A stretch of DNA of 64,000 nt from the NCBI RefSeq assembly GCF_947623445.1, contig NC_135241.1, positions 17,486,501 through 17,550,500 on the forward strand, in the 5' to 3' direction. Made by a program: the position numbers and the translations under genes. The notes under the pieces were generated by a model that had not been told where the DNA came from, did not search any database, and saw only the letters and a program-made list of their open reading frames with translations. Below are positions 51,443 to 62,917 of the stretch, piece by piece; position 1 is the stretch's first letter, and each line of letters opens with the position of its first letter. This DNA is from Clavelina lepadiformis (lineage: Eukaryota; Chordata; Ascidiacea; Aplousobranchia; Clavelinidae).

Positions 51443-52789
51443 ATGATTCGACCAGTGCTTGCTCCGGTCTCGGCGCCTATGCCAAATCACAGGTATCTTA
51501 ATTTTAAAAATCACAGTCAACTTTGTGTTTTTGACTGTTTAATACTTTAATTCTACCTATATCGTTTTTTGCTAAGTTATAACCTACCAAGTAACAATTA
51601 CAGTATATACAGCTTTCAGACAAAAGCTAAAGCATAACGCATTGCCCTTTTGAATGTGAAGCAAATGCAATTTTGGTAAACCCCGATGTTGATATTACAC
51701 CTGCATTACTGTATAAAAACATTATAGTTCCATATAGGCTGTTTTTTGTCTAAGAACAATTGCGTGGGCTTGAGAGAGCAACAGGACAAATTTTATTTAG
51801 CTTTATCCAACTCTATAATCCATTTTCAACCTAAACTGATTCTTATACTTTAAAAAATGACTAATCGATGGAGTATCCGTGCCATGCAGTAATTAGGCTT
51901 AACTTTTACAAACGCTCCTTTGATCGTAAAGTACAACAATAAGTTTCCTTTGCAATAATTACTAAACCTATCTTTTGCTGCCTATTTCAATGAAAATTAA
52001 CAAGCGGCCGTTATGCGAAAATGATGACATATATTTCATTGGTGTGACATGTCTATAGACTTAATCCACCAAGAAGTGTATTGTCTACTGTCAGTGGAGC
52101 TGCAGATCTTATGGCAATGAAGCCCCGAGTTATAAATCTCAATAAATCTGCTGGAGAATTTGGATTTTGTTTGCTGATGAACAAGGTGAAAAATCTCGGA
52201 CTTTTACTTTGTTTTATACGTTTATATCAATTTTTGTAAAAACTAGTATTTTTAGGACAGTCCCATGCACATAATATGTGACATAGCGAGAGGATCGGAG
52301 GCTGAAAGGGTCGGACTTCGAAACGGCGATATTGTGGCGTGCGTTAACGGTTGTGATGTCATGCATATGTCACATACCGACTGCGTTCAAGAGATAAGGT
52401 ATAGAAGGTTATTACTAGGGCAAATGTAAGTTGAAAGTTCAAATAAAGTCAATATAAGTCAACATTATATGTTTAAGTTCTAAAAAAGTTCAAAAAATAC
52501 GTCAGGCCCAATGAGGTCTTGACAGCCATTTAGTTGATTGACACATAGTTATAACAGTGTATTTCCTATAAGTTTTTCTTATAGGAGCAGTAAACTTTTT
52601 TTTTTCAATAACAGAAATTACGGTGACAGTCTTGAATTAACTGTAGCTCCTAGGAGGACGATGGAAATTTTATATCAACACAATATCTCGTTCAATACGG
52701 AACTTCTCGATGAGAACTTTGAACGTTTGGTTGAGAATTATTACGATACTTCGACCAACGTTGTATCAGGCAGAGACAATCAGGTTTAA
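51443..52789 (+). CDS. Single-PDZ protein related to PDZ4 of the scaffold (about 151 aa, 4 exons)
   Basis: Exons: 51443-51492, 52095-52185, 52256-52398, 52615-52789. The start MIRPVLAPVSAPMPNHR is chosen because its donor phase fits exon 2; an in-frame upstream ATG at 51329 exists. Exons 2-4 match exons 7-9 of the large scaffold: KPRVINLNKSAGEFGFCLLM against [20 protein letters not shown], then DSPMHIICDIARGSEAERVG with the same 143-base exon, then YGDSLELTVAPRRTMEILYQ against [20 protein letters not shown]. The carboxylate loop is FGFC. It ends at GTT TAA directly after a possible donor (CAG|GT), so a spliced, longer form joined to the exon at 53383 is also possible. Confidence 0.7.
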
Positions 52790-53206
52790 GACTTTGTGGT
52801 GTTTTGAAAACATTTTCATTGATTTAATTCTATTGGTTAAATTTATTGTTTATGTACATTGGCATTCCAAAGGCTTTCGTCGACGATTTAAATGAAGAAA
52901 GTAAAACATCATTTTTAATGAAAACCGACCGGCCGAACCGAGAACCAACTTCAACCGAAGTCAGTCTTTCACCATCCTTGCTTGCTGCAGATACCCCTCA
53001 ATTTACGTTCAAAGAGAGTTGAGCATACTTTTATCTTACTTTAGTTAGAGTTTGGACCAATCTTTAAAAAAAGTAGATAAACACACTCTAGTTTATGGTG
53101 GGCGCATAGAGTTGTTCTTTCAGTAAAAATCACAAATTAGGCCAGATAGTGCAAGCTAAATATATGTGTGAGTGTTGAAATTACCCGCAGTTAAAAAAGG
53201 AGTTTT

Positions 53207-53613
53207 ATGTTGTCAGATGCCCAAGTTTTGCAACCATATCGTGATTGTCATGTGAAGAAACAACCAAGTGAAGAGTTTGAATTTTTTCTTGAAAACAACA
53301 CCGCTAGAGGGGGCCAGGTAACTCCTCCTTAAGAACAATGATTGACTCATTACATGCAGCTTTTGGCTATTTTCCGATGCAGGTGATTAGAAGTTTAACT
53401 CCTGGTGGGCCTGCAGAGCGATGTGGGTTAACGGAAGGTGACAGAGTTATTGAAGTGAATGGAGTCAATGTTGCAAACAAAAATCATTCAGATGTCGTGG
53501 CTTTGATTAGAAAAGGCATACCAAACAATGAAATATACTTTAAAGTTGTAAACCGGGAAGCTGACATCAAAGCAAAATTACAAAGTGAAACAAATACTTG
53601 CGTAATTTCGTAG
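53207..53613 (+). CDS. Single-PDZ protein related to PDZ1 of the scaffold, CaaX-like end (113 aa, 2 exons)
   Basis: Exons: 53207-53317 and 53383-53613. Exon 1 corresponds to the first exon of the large scaffold (SEEFEFFLENNTARGGQ against [17 protein letters not shown]), which supports the ATG at 53207. Exon 2 reads [20 protein letters not shown] against [20 protein letters not shown], followed by [20 protein letters not shown]. The protein ends CVIS, a good CaaX box predicted to be farnesylated, which would tether this one-domain protein to membranes. A one-PDZ protein could bind the same ligands as scaffold PDZ1 without clustering them. Functional role inferred. Confidence 0.72.
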
Positions 53614-55264
53614 CGTAGGCTTATATTTTCTCAGTGGCGTTAAAACAGCTGTGTTTTTCTTTAGTCTTTTTCATATGAAATTATTTTCTGTATATGGAAT
53701 ACCAGCATGTAATTGATAGCGTACTTATAACCACACTAAACTGAAAATAACTAGCACAGTTCAATAGAATTATGCATGCTACTGTATTTTCCCGTTTAAA
53801 AATTACTATTGAAATTTTTGTTTTTGTTTGTAAGAAATTCATGGTATGGCTTTGACCTGGAAATGTTACTTTGTTGAGTTCTTTGTCATACTCTTTGAAA
53901 AGTTAAGTTAATTTTCATTTTCATCAGTGTTTATTAATTTGTTGTCAAAGTTTGTTTAATCTTATAGCTTGAAGTCATCAGCCGTGTATTTTTCATTGCA
54001 ATATATACGAAATTAATATTTGTTGCTAACCTTTTTGCATATATTATTATGCAACATAAACTTGGTTATTTTTATACTGTCGGCTTTTCAATGTTGTGAA
54101 ATATCAATACATCGCTAATTAGAATAAGATCGAACGTATTATTACATTTCTCGGGTATGGCATGGTATCATAATCTTTATTTTTCATCCTTATTTTATAT
54201 CAATGATACCGAAACATCTTTTATCGACAAGATTGATGAGGAACATAATGACAATACTGACAGTTTCATTTCAAACTATTACGTAGACTCTTAGAGTCTA
54301 GACTCTAGACTAAGGTCCTCCAACATCCTTTGACACTTCGGGCAGAGAGATCTCTCTTTCGCTTCCGATCAATAGCAGATTAATTTTTTCGGATTCTTTC
54401 GTTGTTATACCTGTCGCAAAAAGATCCTTCCGAAAGGTGCGTTTTTATGTATTTTTCAGTCTTCCGCAAGATCGTTTTCCGCGCTCTGACTTCCATTCGG
54501 CCAACGAACTTGCCAGGCGATTTCTTGGCAGACGTATGGCACATATCCTGTAAAGCTTCTTCAGCCCTTGGCAACAACATCCTCTAGGTTGTCCAATCTA
54601 GATTTAGTCATTACTTCTTTTTTGGTATTCTTGTCCTTCCAACTGGATATCCCAAGAAGTTTTCTTAGGCCGCGTCTTTAACTGGAACACATTTAACATA
54701 TTCGAGACCCTTGCCGTTTTCTTCCATGTTTTAATCGATTAATTATTATTTACGTGGCTGCATGTGGGACAATGGTTGTGCTGTGCAGCTTCAGCGTGGT
54801 GAGTAGACTGATAGATTTCGATTTTCATATTGGCTTAGTCTCTGAAATCGCAATTGCCGACATTAACAGTAGCATACACAATATAAATTTTCGATCTGCT
54901 GACTCGCTTGAAATTTTGTATAGTAGAGTCTCACATTTCTTGCTTTCCATCACTATTTTATGAAGATAAAATCGGTCCTTTTTTCGCGATTACCATATAT
55001 AGAACTTTCACGACGATTTATCACAATGTGTATTTCAGTAGCATAAAACGGACACACTACATGGTGTGTTGTAATAACAATAAAACACCTTTTCTAGATC
55101 ATATGTCGGAAGCAAAACGCATGACATATATCGCTTTAAGTTATATTACCCCAACGCCAAAGGTCATGACGTCAACAACAAAAACTAACAAATAATAGCA
55201 ATCGAGTATAGGCCTGTAGTTCATGTATGTTAAAAATACGTCTTCAAACTAGCGACTTAATGTG
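53614..55264. other. Intergenic DNA
   Basis: 3' flanks of two convergent genes. A perfect 16-base palindrome (TAGAGTCTAGACTCTA) lies at 54292-54307. 54390-54590 is more GC-rich with a 66-codon minus-strand ORF lacking any recognisable domain. Confidence 0.45.
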
Positions 55265-58200
55265 TTACGTTGTCTTCTTTGCTTTGGCAGGCGCTTTCTT
55301 TGTCGCGGTTTTCTTACTTTCTTTTTTATTTGTGTCTTTAATAACTCTTTTAGATTTTCGGGGCTCTTTCGGTGACGTGGGGGACTTCACCATGGTGCCT
55401 GCCGATTTCGCAGTCTTTCGACCTTTTAGTTTGGGCGATTTCTTATTATCTGCAAAGAATAAAAACTAGCGTTAAAATCAAAAAAGTTTTTCATTGATTA
55501 ACCTTTTACGTAAAACGCTCTACTCTATACCATAAATACCTATAATTATATCCATAGGCAATGATTACAACCATCAATGTGATAAGAAACAGGATATAGT
55601 TTGGCACTCTTAAGGTTAACTTTATATTTTTTGACACGAGCTTTCGCAAGCATAAGCAGAATCAAGCTTAAGAGTGCCAAACTATATCATGTTTTTTATT
55701 TGACTAGAAAATCGACAACATCAACTTAGTAAACATTAATATCTAATAGCTGGGCGTATTTAAAAAAGTACGTAAAAACAATTTACGAAACTATGATTAC
55801 AAGTAAGCAGTTATACAAATACGTAAGATAATTACGTATTGTCAGTTATAGCCTTTCTCCGAACCGTTTCTTTTATGTTTTTACATTGCGACGTCGCAAA
55901 TGTTCGTGTACAATAATGTTGATAATAACGTTTATGGCAATGATCAGTCTGTTGGACTTCGAAACGGACTCTAAAACGTTTTTATCTTTTCATAAACACA
56001 TGGTAAACTATTAACCAGAAAAGGCTTGATTATCATTGCTTATACCAGGCATGCCCAACATACGGCCCGCGAAACCTTTTCATGCGGCCCGCGAGATATT
56101 CCGTGATTTCGCTCATTCAGGCATTTTCTCCACGGTTACAGTTACATAATCAACGAATCCGATGCTTTACCGCCGCTAAGCGTTAAAAACAACTAGATAC
56201 TGTAGTGCGAGAGGCAACCGTCTCTTAATGACAGTAACCATCTTCTCAACGATATCTCTTATTCAACGGTTAATCGGTCACATTATATAAAGTAGGCTAC
56301 ACGTTAGTTACAACAACGTTAGCACGCGGCCCGCGAAAAATATTTTTTCGCTAAAACGGCCCGTGTACTGTTTTGAGTTGTGCATGCCTGGCTTATACTG
56401 TAGATTACACAAAATCAACCACGGTACAATAAACTGATGATCACGTATGCCATATGGTCCTTAACAGTAATTCCTTTCTAAGCAGACGTTCTCACGCTTT
56501 TGAAGTGCACACGTAAACACGAAGGCTTATTTTGCCCATAACTTACGCTGTTTCTGCGATCGCTCGGGCTGATCGTTTGCACCAATAATTACGTAATATG
56601 TTTTGATTACAGTTACATAACACAAATTAATTATTATCTATATATACTCCTAGTTATGCCTACAATACCTATCAAAGTCGGAACAACCAGAACTACTGTA
56701 CATGTTACAATTTGTATTCAACTCAGCTGTTGCTAGCTGTTCAACTTTATATTTAACATTGACCTCTACACCAATTTAAATTTAAGAACTGTTTCCAAAC
56801 GTCGGAATGAGTGGCAAATTCAAATTTTTCTCTTGTATTATTTGTATACCCCACATTTGTTGAGAATATTCCAATATATGTATGGCCATAGTTACGTGAT
56901 CGCTGATATAGCGCACAATAAAAAGCCGATATGGTAGTCAGGTAGTCTACTGTGTGTAAGTAGAAGTTATAACTAGGGCAACCAAAAGTCAATATGGTCA
57001 ATTTTTTTTAACCTGCCCAGAATGTTATCAAACAAGCACAAAACAAATTTCAGCTTTGTACGACTTGTGGTATAGAAGTTATTAGGTCAAATAAAGTCAA
57101 AATGTTACGTTAGGTCAAAATACGGTCAAATTGTTTCTTTAGGTCTTTTTTTTAGGTCAAAATCTATTAAACTTGTAATTTTGTAACCATTTTGTAATAT
57201 TATTCTTCCGTTTTTCTCTTTTCTTGTACCGCAAACAATTCCAGTGCCGTAAATTTTACTTAGAACCAAAGCCACAAAGAGAGGGAAGGCTTTTCAGCGC
57301 GTTTGGTGACGTCACGATGTGACGGCATTGCATTTGAAACTGCAAGTTGTCAATCTTAATACGCAGAAACGAAAAAAGTCAACACTAGAAAAGCATTTTG
57401 TCATTTTTAAATGCAGCTTTAGATTAGAAAGTTGCTGTAGACAGTGTAGAGACTATCAGTGTAGCGTTTTTCAAAATGAGGTCAAAATTTAAACGTTTTA
57501 GGTCAAAAAACTGGTTGCCCTAGTTATAACGTAAATCAAATTTCGATTCATTATTTGTAAAGATCGTTGCCTAAGTTCATCGCAAACAATCCTAAAGGAC
57601 AATCCTTGCAAAATTAATTTACCAGTTGATTTTGTCGACTTGACTGCTTTTGACGGCTTCTTTGTGCTGGTTTTCTTCGTTGCTGGTGCCTATAACACGA
57701 AAATGTGGGATATCGTATAAGGCTATAAGCAGATAAAATACAAAAGGAAAATGCGCTATATATTTATATTATAGCTTTTAGTATGGACAATCGTTTTCCT
57801 CAAATTCAACGCTAACATCGGCTTTATGTGTAAATTTGAGGTCTAAATACAAAACGCAAATTAGGCGGGGAAATTGTTTTTCGAATCTATTGGATAAGAA
57901 AGAAATAACTTAAGTGTGTTGCTTATTGTTAAATTTTAAAATATTGTTATAGACTAACAATGTGAGTAAAGGAAAATTAAAGTAGAGTTCTCTATGTCTG
58001 TAAACCCCTAACTAAAATTGAATGTGTTTCCATTGCTAGAACAAACCGTTGATTTTTTTGCATCACGTGAATGATTGCCAACAGCAGCCAATCCTGAAGA
58101 CACTCCCAATGACATCCTTGCCTGCTTTACTTTGTTTTTGGCCAACTGAAAAATCGAAAAGGCTTTGGCTATACAGAATTGAAATTTGAAACAAAGAAAT

Positions 58201-59769
58201 GAGGTGAAAGTATCGTATCGATATCAAGTAGCCTATATTGGCAAAGATAAACACAAAGTTAATTAATTTTTCATGCTAAATTTTTTCTTAAACACAGACA
58301 AAAAGTGCAAGGCTACAGTCTGCGGAAAAAGTCAAATAAACGTTAAGATCACCTTTACGGATAAGGTTTTTTCCTGAAGACTTCTTAATGGTTTGCCACC
58401 CACTTTAACTTCTTTGGCCACTCGTTTTTTGATTGCCGCAGCTTTTGTGGCTGCGTTTTCTGGCGCAGTTTTTCTGGTTGCATTTTCAGATGCAGATTGT
58501 TTGGGAGCTCTCTTTTTTACGAACTTTTGCTTTTCTTTCAGCCATTGCATGTTTACCTTAAAACGACCTGTCATACCTGTGATAAACATCGTTGTAAGAT
58601 AACTTTGAAATCAATTAGTAGCAAGCTTTTGGCTGGCAGGCTATATGAATAGCATTGCGGTGAACAAACGTATAGACCTGTGCTGACTTTGGTTCCTTTT
58701 GAGGATTTAGAACGCAGAATCATCTCTTCTTTGAGGCCCTTTTCGATGGCAGGTTTTAGCTGACGTTTGATTATGATCTACCATTTATAAAGCAAGATGG
58801 ATTACGCAGCAATTGCCAAAGTTACAAAACGCTAAACCGGCCAAGTTCATGGCATTGAACGCGCGATGTTACCTGTATAGCCTACCTATTAGAAACATGG
58901 TGCAAAATTCTAATATGTCAAATTAGACTATATGGTTTTATATCCATGACGGTATATATAAGCCTACCCACATCGGTAACCATGTAGGTGTCTTTTAGGT
59001 ACGTTTTGATAAAAGGAATAGTAGTTCCCTTTTTGCTGTTATCTACGCGAATTGCTTCGACAATCATATCAAAAAACGGAGGACGTTTTGATGACTTGTT
59101 CCTTGATTTTGCACCATCATCTGTTTGCATGTCAGAACTAAAACAAAAGATATTATAATAGGCCTAAAACTATTTAAAAATAATTGGTAACTTGTGAGGA
59201 GTTTTTTCTATTGTTAATTGTGCTGCGTAAAACATGCCAGTTAAGCCACAACACCAGCTATTATTGCCCTAAAATCGCATATTGCAATGGTCATACTCAT
59301 AGCCCTATACCTCATCTACAGACTAATACGTCCAGAAAATGGTCACAAATTTTTGGAGAATGCCACATGTGCCATACAAAGGGAATAGTTACATTTCATA
59401 GCAAACGTGTATACGACATAACAATGTATTACACTTAAACCTTAAGACAAAAAAACATTGGATGAAATAAAACACAACCATTGTTCACATTACTTTAAAA
59501 ATTTACAAAAAATTCTATATATAAATTTGCAAGCTTTTTTAGTTATATTACTTTAATCGTGGATGTGCCAGACTAAAAATATATTAAATTATAGCCAAAA
59601 GCTATGAATTGATAGTCTGCTGGGCCTACTAGATTTATAGCATTACCATTGTGCTAACTTACTCATTGTCTTCCGCATCAAATACAAGTTTCTTCGTAGG
59701 GGATTCAAGTTCGCTTTCATAATCCACATCACCGTTGCTGCTGCTGCTGCTGCTTGTGCTATTTTCCAT
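55265..59769 (-). CDS. Linker histone H1, intron-containing variant (313 aa, 7 exons)
   Basis: Exons: 59769-59663, 59137-58972, 58777-58678, 58576-58359, 58145-58047, 57689-57623, 55449-55265; phases agree. The N-terminus is MENSTSSSSSSNGDVDYESE, acidic and Ser-rich. The winged-helix H15 domain covers about residues 53-132: KRPPFFDMIVEAIRV, TTIPFIKTYLKDTY, LKPAIEKGLKEEMIL and finally GMTGRFKV. The long tail is Lys/Ala/Pro-rich (KKTSTKKPSKAVKSTKSTG, KKAPAKAKKTT end). It binds nucleosomal linker DNA in the nucleus. Replication-dependent H1 genes are intronless and end in a histone stem-loop; this gene has six introns and no such hairpin after the stop, so it is probably a polyadenylated variant (H1.0- or oocyte-type role possible). 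Length exceeds somatic H1. Confidence 0.88.
55593..55688. repeat. Perfect 22-base inverted repeat (foldback) in an H1 intron
   Basis: Arms 55593-55614 and 55667-55688 are exact reverse complements (both contain TTGGCACTCTTAAG or its complement), separated by 52 bases. The loop holds a small inner hairpin GCTT-GCGA-AAGC on the gene strand. Either a short foldback transposon or a transcribed hairpin. Confidence 0.75.
56046..56390. mobile_element. hAT-type MITE in an H1 intron
   Basis: 345 bases. Both ends begin CAGGCATGC (CAGGCATGCCCAAC left; CAGGCATGCACAAC right, inverted), with 8-base target duplication GCTTATAC at 56038-56045 and 56391-56398. Repeated GCGGCCCGCGA words occur inside. No coding capacity. 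Confidence 0.88.
56974..57522. mobile_element. Second hAT-type MITE in the same H1 intron
   Basis: 549 bases. Terminal repeats TAGGGCAACCA and inverted GGTTGCCCTA, with 8-base target duplication GTTATAAC at 56966-56973 and 57523-57530. The inside is marked by many copies of AGGTCAAA. A different family from the element at 56046. Confidence 0.82.
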
Positions 59770-61588
59770 GGTGTATGTTGTATTCATGACGTAATGTAAG
59801 ATAGGTTATTTCCAATAGTAGGCTTATTTGATTCAAACTGTGTTTTTATTTGTAACCAACTTAATTCACAAGTTTAACTCAGTCCCCAAAAGCTTGTCTT
59901 TCCTAAAAAGTCAATTCTCAATATCTAAGTTAAATATCGTACCGTATTTTCTCTATAATTTAAGCCTATCCGTACAAAATCGTTTTAACAAAACTACATC
60001 CCACAGCTCAACTGGTACAAACACAACAAAGTGACGGTTTCCTTATTTCACACATAAGCAAGAAAATTTGCCAAAAACTTCTTGACGAATCTGTGGGTTG
60101 CATTCGATAAAAACCTACGTTCCAATGCGAGTTTACTACTCACAAAAATTCAGGGTTGCTTTTTATCAAAGGGTTAATTTGTAGGTAACTATATAGCCTT
60201 ATAAACAGACATATTTTGAAAACCATGATGTAAATATAGAAAATAGTGCATACCGGTAATAATCAAAAAAGATGAAACTTCGATAAACATGAAACACCGT
60301 TGTAAACACATCGTGCGTTTGTTACCTTACAAAACTGAAAAAACATTCTCTCAGCTGTAGTTGCTCATGCAGAACTACATATTGACGTAGCTTTCTCTGG
60401 ATTAAATATGAAGACAAGATCTTTTGTATGGCAAGTATAGCACAGTGATAGCCTAGTTTTAGTTTGCAAGCTTTATCCATGGTTCATGTGAAGAAAAACT
60501 TCAGGATTCAGAAAAAGTCTAGCAAGGATTAGCAGTATGGTGTAGTCCAGGCATTTTTACGGCAGTTGGGGCTGTATGGTATGGTCGGACTAGGCACTCA
60601 GACTGCGCGACTTACTGACTTAGCGTGAACTTGGCGACTGGTAGAAACTGAAAGTCGATGTAGCCTAACAATTCGGTTTGTATTTGGTTGGAAATCTGGT
60701 TGGATTTTAAGCCTTGGTTTATAATCAGGGCGATACAGTTTACTTCATATATAATACAACATATATATACCTTAAATATTCAGATGTACTTAAAACCATT
60801 TTTGTATCATTTTTCAATCGTAGTTTGCCTATATTATTAGCCCTTTCATTACCTGCGTTGCCGAACCTATTAAAATTACAGTCGCTCATGGTAGGTTACA
60901 GGGCAAAGTAAAACACGTATACGAAGTAATTTTTGTCTGGTTGTTTTCATTAATATTACAATTTTATCAAATGCAGTGGAATTTAGAAATTTTACACATT
61001 ACCCTGCACGGCTGTACTTATGTATAATAGGCACTGTAAAAAGATAATAAAAGGAAAGAAATTTAATAAAACCAATTCTGAAGCTTAAATATATGTAATT
61101 GCACATTTTTGAAGGCTTCACTTCATCTTAAGATTTTTTGATCTTTTTATCAGTTTAACTCGAAGTAAAGTTTCATACTAGTGCTGCAGACTAGCACATA
61201 TGATAGTTCTTAACAAGAAATTATCAGCCTTTAGCCAAGAGGCTATATGTCTACCAAGATAACATGTTATCCTTTTGCATGTGATGCAAGCAATGAATAT
61301 TTTTTTATTTTAATTCAGAAGTTGGACAATTAAACTTGCCTTTAATATAATTCAGTGTATACATTTATTTGTGCCATTTTTTTTAATATTGTGGTATCTT
61401 TTGCACTGCTTTTTCAGGTATTATTTTTCCAGTATTTTATTTCGATAAAATCAAATAATCTGTTATTAAACCAAGAATTAATTATAAGTGTTTAATACAA
61501 TTTTTTTTTATTTTAAGGAAAGAAATCTGTAACATATGATCACAGTATTGACAATGGAGAGACATTAACTTACGGCTGTATTTTTGGT
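59770..61588. promoter_or_regulatory. Divergent intergenic region between H1 and the LysM gene
   Basis: Holds the promoters of two divergently transcribed genes. No TATA box was evident near either start. At 61517 a pyrimidine-rich acceptor (TTTATTTTAAG) precedes the LysM coding exon; it is either a 5' intron end or a trans-splice acceptor, as used in tunicates. Confidence 0.5.
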
Positions 61589-62917
61589 ATGGAAACATGC
61601 AAGCTAACAAACAGTAACACAAATTCAAATCAAAAGTATCAGTACTCAACTTTGACATCAACTAATGCGAATGTCTTTGATGGGAGTGTAAGGCGACATA
61701 CTCTCAACACAATGGAGAACAGGACGTACATATTTGGGGATGAAGTTAGTGACAGAGGTAGCAGCAAGAATGATGCTACAGAAATGACTCAGCTTCGGCC
61801 AAGGGGTGGGGGAGGCCAGACGCAATCGTATACTACGGAATCATCAAAGACTGCTCTTTCTGATGATGTTGTGCATTTGGAAAGAGAAATTCAACCCAAT
61901 GACACTCTTCAGTCATTTGCATTGTTGTATGGATGCACAGTAAGTGGTTCTTTCTGTCCCTTTTCTATAACTAAATGCATGTTATTCTGTACTAATGTTG
62001 CCATAGTTACACTTTTTGCACATCATCTGCAGTTAGATCGAATATATATATCAAAAACATAGTACAGTAAATATCACTATTTCAGTTCTTTTCGTAGTGC
62101 TACTAGTTTTACTGTGGTAAGCATAATGATGGTTATGAAATATATAGCAAGGCAAAAGAGTAAGTGTTTCTTAGATATGTGAATTAAGTTAAGCTTCATC
62201 TAAACAAGCAAGACCCTAGTAACCTATATGTGAGTTTAAATTTGTTGCTTTTAGATAAATGATATTAAACGAGCGAACAACCTCATCAAGGAACAGGAGT
62301 TTCATGCTCTGAGACGCATTAAAATACCTGTTAAAAGACATGGACTTTTAACTGAGCCTGAGGAAGAAATGAAAAGACGGCCCGTTGCTGTAACTTCACT
62401 TGGTGGAAAAACTTTACCAAGCGCCTTAAACACAAGTTTGTCTGACCGTAGTCAGTCATCACAAGTTTTGAATACAGATGTTTATATTAACCCAAATGAA
62501 GAACTCGACTTCAGTGAGAGCATGGAGAATGTGGATCTGTTAAGGTCTACATCTCTTTCTTCAACTTCTGACATTGTTGATAGAAATGATACCAACAAAC
62601 TTTTGAAGAAAATGGACAAAGAAATTCGAAAAACTGTTCGAAAAAATGATAAACTAGAAACTGAGCGGAATGAAACACTTCATGAGGTAGTTTCTTCCTT
62701 GGGTTCTGTGGGATATCGCCCCTTACCCATACCAGGATCACGACCCACAGTTGACGAATGTAATGGGGCTGATTGGGGGGTAAAATGGTGGGTGTTACTT
62801 CTTTGTTTCGTAATTGTTTTAATCGCAGCTATTTTTATTGGCGTTGAGTATTACTTATATCATAAAAGGTCTTTTTATAATACAAATGCTGTTACAAATC
62901 CTGGTGGACCAAGCTGA
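61589..62917 (+). CDS. LysM domain membrane protein, LYSMD3/4-like (337 aa, 2 exons)
   Basis: Exons: 61589-61939 and 62255-62917, phase 0. The LysM domain covers about residues 97-142: EREIQPNDTLQSFALLYGCT, then INDIKRANNLIKEQEFHALR and IKIPVKRHGLL, matching the LYSMD3/4 order. A Lys/Glu-rich linker follows, then one membrane segment WWVLLLCFVIVLIAAIFIGV near the C-terminus and a short tail. In vertebrates LYSMD3 is a Golgi/surface single-pass protein and can bind chitin-type glycans; that role is only suggested here. The reading frame stays open upstream to the acceptor at 61517 (residues such as DHSIDNGETLTYGCIFG), so the true start may lie in an unseen upstream exon. A short out-of-frame ORF begins at 61536. 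Confidence 0.88.

Noticed and set aside
52399..52530. Similarity of intron sequence (ACTAGGGCAA, AAATAAAGTCAA) to the MITE at 56974
   Set aside because: Only short words match and no ends or target duplication are visible; could be chance in AT-rich DNA.
54292..54307. 16-base perfect palindrome
   Set aside because: No flanking promoter or element structure; noted but no function supported.
59735..59757. GCT/AGC trinucleotide run
   Set aside because: It encodes the Ser run at the start of the H1 protein; short and ordinary.
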